Shown here piece after piece: positions 48,182 through 53,077 of a stretch of 53,077 nucleotides of DNA (within the stretch, counting starts at the first letter, position 1; each line of letters begins with the position of its first letter). This DNA is from Candidatus Poseidonia sp. (GTDB lineage Archaea; Thermoplasmatota; Poseidoniia; Poseidoniales; Poseidoniaceae), in NCBI GenBank assembly GCA_030827745.1, contig JAURDW010000004.1:1-53077 (forward strand), written 5' to 3'. The notes under the pieces are model-generated. The model was given only the letters and a program-made list of their open reading frames with translations. It was not told the DNA's origin and made no database searches. The position numbers were made by a program, and so were the translations under genes.

Positions 48182-49846
48182 TCAAAGGCTGTCCATGGGA
48201 ACGCGCACCTGTTCGCCAGTGTCACGCTCACGCAGCGTCACGGTGCCGTCTTGAAGCGTTTGATGATCGACCGTGATGCATTGAGGGACGCCGATTTCGT
48301 CGGCTCGGGCATAGCGTCGGCCGATGGACCCGCTCCCGTCGTACATCGATACCGTGCCGGGCCTTCCGCACAACCGCTGGTGAATCTTGGCGGCGGCATC
48401 GTCCATACCTTCTTTCTCAAAGAGCGGAAAAACAGCGATGTCTACCGGTGCAACCGCTGGTGCAAGTTGCATGACGGTGTACGCTTCTCCGTTCTTTTCT
48501 TGTTCGGCGTAGGCGTGATCAAGTACATGCCAAATGATGCGGTCAATACCAAATGCAGGCTCAACGACATGGGGGATGTACCATTCGCCTGTTTCCTTGA
48601 GGGTTCGTTGATTGGGTTTGACGTGCTCGGGCTCGATCACCACGGTCTCCCCGTTTTCGAGGGCGACAGTAGCGGGGAACGTCGTGGATTTTGGAAGCCC
48701 TTCGACGGTGGCCTTTACTTGCCCGGCCAGGGCCTTGAAGGCAGGTCCTGCGGTTGCACCGTCAATGGTCCAAGCGTCAACAAGGGTGGTGCGGGGTTCG
48801 TCAAACTCACGTCGAGCACGCAGGCTCTTCCCTGTGGCCTTTTCATGGCTCTCGAGGTCGTAACATCCTCGGTGAGCAATCCCGACGCACTCAATCCATC
48901 CAAAACTCCCTTCAATTTCGGCATCCCAGCAATCCATGGCATAGTGGGCCATCTCGTCGCTTTCATGCTGGCGGAATCGGACACGATTCATGTCAATGCC
49001 AACCTTCGCCAAAAAATCGTAGGTGATGCCCATGAATCGAGCGACGGTGGCATGGCGTATCACGCCTTGTTGACATGCAACCTCCAACGTCATTTCAACG
49101 GGTTTCTTACCATCTGGAACGAGGGCAAAGGAAACGGTGTCCCACGCAGAAAGGTCGTCATCTGCGGGTGATTCAGGGTCGATGAAATACTCCAATTCGG
49201 CCATGTTGAATTCCCGTAGGCGGATCATCCCCTGCCGAGGCGCAATTTCGTTTCTGTATCCTTTTCCTACCTGCATGGCGCCGAAGGGCAGGCGCTCTCG
49301 GAAATGACGGTAAAGAGCGTTGAACGACGTGAACATCCCCTGTGCTGTTTCGGGTCGAAGAAAACCCGGCCGGCCCGACGCTCCCGCCCCAATGGTGGTG
49401 TTGAACATCAAGTTCTGAGCCAGAATTTCGCTCCAGTCGGTCATTCCGCATGCTGGACAGGGCGGTTTTTCAGCCTCCAGCAGGCTTTGAAGTTCATCAC
49501 GTTTGAGCGCATCGGGATTGGGGTGATGGGCTTCAAGAAGCGAATCCGCCCGACTTGCCTCTTGACACGAGCCGCATTGTGTCATGAAATCGGAAAATTC
49601 GCCTACATGGCCACTCGCTTCCAATACGGCATAGGGCGTTACGGTCGGGCACGACAGTTCGACCACGTTTCCCAAACCAAGCCAATGGTCGATCCATGCT
49701 TGGTTGATTTTTGACCGCATGCGGCCCCCAACAGGGCCAAAATCATACAGTCCCTTCGAACCACCGTGGATTTCAAACGCCGGCAGCAGGAAACCCCGTC
49801 GCTTGAGCATGCCGTTTAGGCGTTCGAGTCGTTGTTCGTCCACCAC
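48182..49846 (-). CDS. glyS: Glycyl-tRNA synthetase, alpha2 type
   Basis: Class II synthetase of 554 residues charging tRNA-Gly; the eukaryotic/archaeal dimeric type. The start matches the family (LKRRGFLLPAFEIHGGSKGLYDFGPVG). Motif 2 region is KGYRNEIAPRQGMIRLREFNMAELEYF, GRPGFLRPETAQGMF is the glycine-site loop, and VVEPAFGIDRIIWHVLDH is motif 3. The anticodon-binding domain spans about 440-554. A zinc-type cysteine set (CGSC...CPAC) lies in the insertion. The start is GTG (49846 or 49843); an ATG at 49810 would remove 12 residues. Divergent from the ferredoxin. Confidence 0.95.
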   Translation of the reverse strand: MVDEQRLERLNGMLKRRGFLLPAFEIHGGSKGLYDFGPVGGRMRSKINQAWIDHWLGLGNVVELSCPTVTPYAVLEASGHVGEFSDFMTQCGSCQEASRADSLLEAHHPNPDALKRDELQSLLEAEKPPCPACGMTDWSEILAQNLMFNTTIGAGASGRPGFLRPETAQGMFTSFNALYRHFRERLPFGAMQVGKGYRNEIAPRQGMIRLREFNMAELEYFIDPESPADDDLSAWDTVSFALVPDGKKPVEMTLEVACQQGVIRHATVARFMGITYDFLAKVGIDMNRVRFRQHESDEMAHYAMDCWDAEIEGSFGWIECVGIAHRGCYDLESHEKATGKSLRARREFDEPRTTLVDAWTIDGATAGPAFKALAGQVKATVEGLPKSTTFPATVALENGETVVIEPEHVKPNQRTLKETGEWYIPHVVEPAFGIDRIIWHVLDHAYAEQEKNGEAYTVMQLAPAVAPVDIAVFPLFEKEGMDDAAAKIHQRLCGRPGTVSMYDGSGSIGRRYARADEIGVPQCITVDHQTLQDGTVTLRERDTGEQVRVPMDSL

Positions 49847-49934
49847 CGTCGTCGCCTCTATACCTCGCTAGGATGAGGCCTCTAAGAACTTCACCGATTT
49901 TGCCGGTCTGAAGTTGTCCTTTGAAGAGACACAT

Positions 49935-49942
49935 CATTAAAT
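49935..49942 (+). promoter_or_regulatory. TATA-like box CATTAAAT of the ferredoxin gene
   Basis: CATTAAAT begins 30 bases before the ATG at 49965. Sequence and spacing are identical to the box before 23138. Confidence 0.6.
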
Positions 49943-49964
49943 CACGGCGCAGCAAGTCCCCACC

Positions 49965-50279
49965 ATGGGGCAATCCATGGTCGCCATTGTCCAAGAAGAC
50001 TGCACTGGGTGCGACCTTTGCATCTATCACTGCCCATTTGAGGCGTTGCTTCCGTTGGCTGTGAATCCAATCGGGCGTAAACATGCAAAACGACCGGTGG
50101 TGGTTGAGGAGAATCGCTGTGTCGGCTGTCTTTCCTGCATTGGGTCCTGCCCGACCGATGCCCTCCATGAGGTCGCTGTACCTCCAATCACGTTGTCTTC
50201 CCCGCTTTTACAGACAAACGAACCGCAACAAACGGTTCCTGTTCTTCGTTGGAAAAAACGGGCCACGCGATGGGCATGA
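49965..50279 (+). CDS. 2[4Fe-4S] ferredoxin
   Basis: Small cytosolic electron carrier of about 104 residues (or 100 from the second ATG at 49977). Two complete cluster motifs are present, CTGCDLCIYHCP and CVGCLSCIGSCP, each CxxCxxCxxxCP. They are separated by an insertion of about 30 residues (LLPLAVNPIGRKHAKRPVVV) that is longer than in clostridial-type ferredoxins. The C-terminal 35 residues are a basic extension ending RWKKRATRWA. The partner enzyme is not in the window. It precedes the lhr helicase, separated by an inverted repeat. Confidence 0.9.
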   Translation: MGQSMVAIVQEDCTGCDLCIYHCPFEALLPLAVNPIGRKHAKRPVVVEENRCVGCLSCIGSCPTDALHEVAVPPITLSSPLLQTNEPQQTVPVLRWKKRATRWA

Positions 50280-50294
50280 TGTTTTTCCTAAAAA

Positions 50295-50323
50295 GCGGAA
50301 TGCTTAATAAATCGGTATTCCGC
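50295..50323. promoter_or_regulatory. Inverted repeat around an AT-rich box upstream of lhr
   Basis: GCGGAAT (50295-50301) and ATTCCGC (50317-50323) are perfect reverse complements, separated by 15 bases that contain TTAATAAAT. The AT-rich centre is at TATA distance (about 30-40 bases) from the lhr GTG at 50341. The arms could be an operator overlapping the promoter; alternatively the hairpin could end the ferredoxin transcript. Confidence 0.5.
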
Positions 50324-50340
50324 CTCCGCTACATTAGGGC

Positions 50341-53077
50341 GTGACAAAAGCAATGGCTAAGATTGAGTACTTGGATTCCCCCCTCGAATCCGAAGCTTTG
50401 TTTGAGCGATTGTGCCCTCCCGTGAGGCATTGGTTTCGCGATAAGTTTCCCGATTTTACGCGGCCGCAAAAACTCGCCATTCCCGCCATCATGGAGCAGA
50501 AACACCTGCTGCTCTGTTCTCCGACGGGCTCGGGGAAAACCCTCACGGCTTTTTTGAGCGTCATCGATCAACTGGTTCGCCTCGCTCTGGATAAAAAATT
50601 GGAAAAGAAGGTGTACGCTGTTTACATCTCGCCGATCAAAGCCCTCGCGAACGACATCCAGCGGAACCTCATCGGTCCGCTTGAAGAAATAAAAGCCGAT
50701 TATCTTCCCGACCGAGCACAAGAGATCCGCGTTGGCTTGCGAACGGGTGATACTTCGCAATCCGACCGACAAAAGATGTTACGAAACCCTCCGCACATTC
50801 TGATTACAACCCCTGAAAGTCTCGCCATCGCCATCACATCGCCCCGGTTTCAACCTATTGTAAGCGAGGTGGAGTACATGATTATCGACGAGTTGCACTC
50901 GATGGTCCCGACAAAGCGTGGCGTTCATTTATCGCTCACGCTTTCCTTGCTTGATTCGCTGTTGAAAAATCCCGTGCAACGCATCGGTATTTCTGCCACG
51001 ATGGAGCCCTTGGAAACGGTGGCCGAATACCTCGTCAGCAGCGATGACCGTGAGGCACGGGGGCAAAGCAGCAACGTATCCATCGCAAAAATATCCGGTT
51101 CAAGAGAACTTGACTTGGACATTCTCATCACTCATCCGAAATTCAGCGACCTACCGGTGCTGAAAATCCTTGAATACAACATCGAAGCGATTGCTGACCT
51201 CATCAGCGCACACACCACCACCTTGGTCTTCGCCAACACACGGAAAATGACCGAAACCATCGTCCAGAAACTCAGGCCGTTCCTCGGCGATTTGGTTGCT
51301 GGGCATCACGGTTCAATGGACAAAAACATCCGACTGGACGTGGAGAAGAAACTCAAGCACGGCCACCTGCGTGCTGTCGTGACCTCATCCTCCTTGGAAA
51401 TGGGGATTGACATCGGTTCGGTGGATTTGGTGCTTCAAGTTGGCAGCCCGGGAGACATCGCCACCGCCCTTCAGCGCATTGGCCGAGCCGGTCACCATGT
51501 CGGTGGTATCCCAAGGGCTCGGTTCTTACCGCAAAGTGTGGACGACCTCTTGGAATTGGCTGCCTTGCAAGCCGCCATACAAACCGGCGATATGGACCGG
51601 TTGGACTTCCCGCAAAACTGCCTGGACGTTGTCGCTCAATTCATCATCGGACTTGTCATCATCAACGAACTTGACATCGACGAAGCTTACGAAATCATCG
51701 TCAATTCATGGTCCTACCGAAACTTCGCCTATGACGATTTCATCGAGGTGTTGGACATGCTCGAAGAAGAGCGCCGTGTTTGGGTGGATTGGGAAGAAAA
51801 CATCTTTGGAAAGCGCGGCTATTCAAGAATGATTTACTACACAAATATCGGCACCATTGCGCCGGACAATTCCTACCTTGTGTTCAACGCAGAGGGCTCT
51901 ATTCTCGGTAAACTTTCAGGATCTTTCGTCTCCAATCTTCGAACCGGGGATGTCATTCTGCTCGGTGGGTCCACCTACAGGGTCACCAACATTCAGGGGA
52001 CCCGTGTGAACGTGACGAGCGTCACGGGTCACCGCCCCACCATTCCATCCTGGTCGGGAGAGGCAAGGAGCCGAAGCAGGGAACTGTCCCAAGCCCTTCA
52101 AGACTTGATTGGGCACTGCATGGTGTCCTTGCGACGGGAGGTCGACCCTCGGGTTCTTCTGCGTGATGTTTACGGTCTTTCAAACGAGGTCGCCAACGCC
52201 ATTGCACGTCACCTTGAGGAGCATTCACTCGATTCATTCCAGGTGCCCGACCCTCAACGAATCTTGGTCGAACAGGTCGTGAGCGGCTCCTTCCCAACCT
52301 ACATGATCACCACATGCCGTGGCCGGGGTTTCAACACCGCTCTTGGGTATTTCATGGCGGGTCTTGCGGAAGCGAACAGCATCAACGTCATCGAGATGTC
52401 GTTTGACGAAAACGGCCTGCTGCTCAAGACCTCCCAAGAGGTCGACCCGGCTTCCATGTACACGGCGTTCCGTGAAAACAACCACATCGATGTGATTGAG
52501 CGCTACATCATCAACACGCAGATTTTTGCGAAGCGTTTCCGTGAAGTTTCGGGTCGTTCACTCATCATCCCAAAGCGGATGGGGGCTGAGGAAATCAGCC
52601 CACAACAATTCCAACAGCGAGCCGAAGCCCTGCTGCAGAAACATCGAAGCATGGATGGCAGCCTGCTGATGAGGGAAGCGAAAAATGAGATTCTGTTCGG
52701 CGACATTGACCTTATCGGTCTCGAGCAATTCCTTGAGGCCTGCAGTTCGGGTGCTGCGCGCATTGTTCACACCAAAGTGGTCGTTCCATCAAGACTGGGC
52801 ATGTCCCTGTTCATGTCGGCCTTTGAAGACCTGATGTCGATGAAAACTCGGGCCTTTTTGGTCAAGGACATCGACCCTTCAATTCTCCAGCGTCTTCTGG
52901 GAACGCGGTCGCTTGCCACGGAACTTTCCTCCGAACAACTGACGTCGTACTACCTTGGAAAAGCCCCCGTTCCAACCAACGCACGAGAACTCCATCGGTT
53001 GATGAGTCACGGGGGCGGTTTGGACCGTCAATTCAACAATCCGTTGTACCGGGAGAAATTGAATGAGGTCCCTCTTG
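50341..53077 (+). CDS. Lhr-type superfamily 2 DNA/RNA helicase, C-terminus cut by window edge
   Basis: An open frame of 912 codons runs off the right edge, so the ORF track omits it. Motifs: Walker A SPTGSGKT (60-67), SPIKALANDI, TPESLAI, motif II DELH (residues 183-186), motif III ATMEP, then LVFANTRK, GHHGSMD, SSSLEMGIDIGSVD and QRIGRAGHH (from about 378). The IIDELHSMVPTKRGVHL context and the winged-helix/Lhr-core region that follows (about 420-840) identify the Lhr (large helicase-related) family, 3'-5' translocases linked to archaeal and bacterial DNA repair. Starts are GTG 50341 or ATG 50353. AT-rich promoter and inverted repeat lie just upstream. Confidence 0.93.
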   Translation, partial: MTKAMAKIEYLDSPLESEALFERLCPPVRHWFRDKFPDFTRPQKLAIPAIMEQKHLLLCSPTGSGKTLTAFLSVIDQLVRLALDKKLEKKVYAVYISPIKALANDIQRNLIGPLEEIKADYLPDRAQEIRVGLRTGDTSQSDRQKMLRNPPHILITTPESLAIAITSPRFQPIVSEVEYMIIDELHSMVPTKRGVHLSLTLSLLDSLLKNPVQRIGISATMEPLETVAEYLVSSDDREARGQSSNVSIAKISGSRELDLDILITHPKFSDLPVLKILEYNIEAIADLISAHTTTLVFANTRKMTETIVQKLRPFLGDLVAGHHGSMDKNIRLDVEKKLKHGHLRAVVTSSSLEMGIDIGSVDLVLQVGSPGDIATALQRIGRAGHHVGGIPRARFLPQSVDDLLELAALQAAIQTGDMDRLDFPQNCLDVVAQFIIGLVIINELDIDEAYEIIVNSWSYRNFAYDDFIEVLDMLEEERRVWVDWEENIFGKRGYSRMIYYTNIGTIAPDNSYLVFNAEGSILGKLSGSFVSNLRTGDVILLGGSTYRVTNIQGTRVNVTSVTGHRPTIPSWSGEARSRSRELSQALQDLIGHCMVSLRREVDPRVLLRDVYGLSNEVANAIARHLEEHSLDSFQVPDPQRILVEQVVSGSFPTYMITTCRGRGFNTALGYFMAGLAEANSINVIEMSFDENGLLLKTSQEVDPASMYTAFRENNHIDVIERYIINTQIFAKRFREVSGRSLIIPKRMGAEEISPQQFQQRAEALLQKHRSMDGSLLMREAKNEILFGDIDLIGLEQFLEACSSGAARIVHTKVVVPSRLGMSLFMSAFEDLMSMKTRAFLVKDIDPSILQRLLGTRSLATELSSEQLTSYYLGKAPVPTNARELHRLMSHGGGLDRQFNNPLYREKLNEVPL

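Noticed and set aside
48149-49171. 340-residue plus-strand ORF
   Set aside because: Lies antisense within glyS, which has all class II synthetase motifs.
49855-49864. GGTATAGAGG on the minus strand as the glyS TATA box
   Set aside because: It is only 9-18 bases before the GTG start, too close for a promoter of that start; it would fit only the later ATG at 49810, which would trim a family-conserved N-terminal segment.

Overview
The window looks like a piece of an archaeal chromosome, most likely from a marine Thermoplasmatota of the Candidatus Poseidoniales (Marine Group II) type. Archaeal identity is well supported by an SRP54, replication factor C large subunit, aIF5A with a hypusine site, archaeal cytidylate kinase, Cbf5, a DUF106 (EMC3/Oxa1-like) insertase, TrmY, a GPN-loop GTPase, eukaryote-like prolyl- and glycyl-tRNA synthetases, an Lhr-type helicase and an archaeosortase. 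The Poseidoniales assignment is an inference from mid-50s G+C, very dense packing, aerobic acyl-CoA catabolism and very large secreted proteins; a marker-gene tree would settle it.

Layout. 1-1563 (minus): ornithine carbamoyltransferase (cut by the window edge) behind a GPN GTPase. 1718-7386: a large cytosolic repeat protein, a hypothetical gene, then the DUF106-cmk-cbf5 operon. 7606-12213: a secreted anchored protein, tRNA-His, a tusA-ribA pair and, divergently, an archaeosortase. 12216-19654 (minus): a DEAD-box helicase, a small protein, a HEAT-repeat protein and a 1403-residue surface protein. 19764-21504: EF-hand protein, zinc-ribbon protein, acyl-CoA dehydrogenase. 21494-23138 (minus): an AT-richer module of three uncharacterised membrane proteins. 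23172-26549: AlkA glycosylase and divergent HD phosphohydrolase, tRNA-Gln, 3-hydroxyacyl-CoA dehydrogenase, SDR, aIF5A. 26637-32890: three transporters (UMF1-type MFS, OPT, DMT) and SurE. 32877-34699 (minus): TrmY and CoaBC. 34759-37956: small membrane proteins and ProS. 37950-40912 (minus): zinc-ribbon membrane protein, SRP54, ArsA/Get3 with a C-terminal HSP20-like domain. 41002-46573: membrane protein, transglutaminase-like protein, TrkA-TrkH. 46555-49846 (minus): RfcL and GlyRS. 49965-53077: ferredoxin and an Lhr helicase cut by the right edge.

How the genes work together. Most are housekeeping: translation and RNA modification, replication and repair, protein targeting to the membrane (SRP54, Get3-like, DUF106), K+ uptake, cofactor supply (riboflavin, CoA, sulfur transfer) and peptide/metabolite uptake feeding acyl-CoA oxidation. 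The less ordinary layer is the cell envelope: two large surface proteins, an archaeosortase, an externally facing transglutaminase-like protein, and several small membrane proteins with zinc-ribbon tails.

Expression signals. Several genes have an AT-rich TATA-like octamer beginning 28-30 bases before the start codon, which fits leaderless transcripts. Others have a GGAGG/GAGG-type Shine-Dalgarno site. No gene-free stretch exceeds 300 bases; the longest, about 220 bases at 7387-7605, holds at most one 21-codon ORF. No CRISPR array, insertion sequence or rRNA was seen. The ORF track accepts GTG/TTG starts, and I moved many starts downstream on the basis of promoter spacing, Shine-Dalgarno sites or signal peptides.
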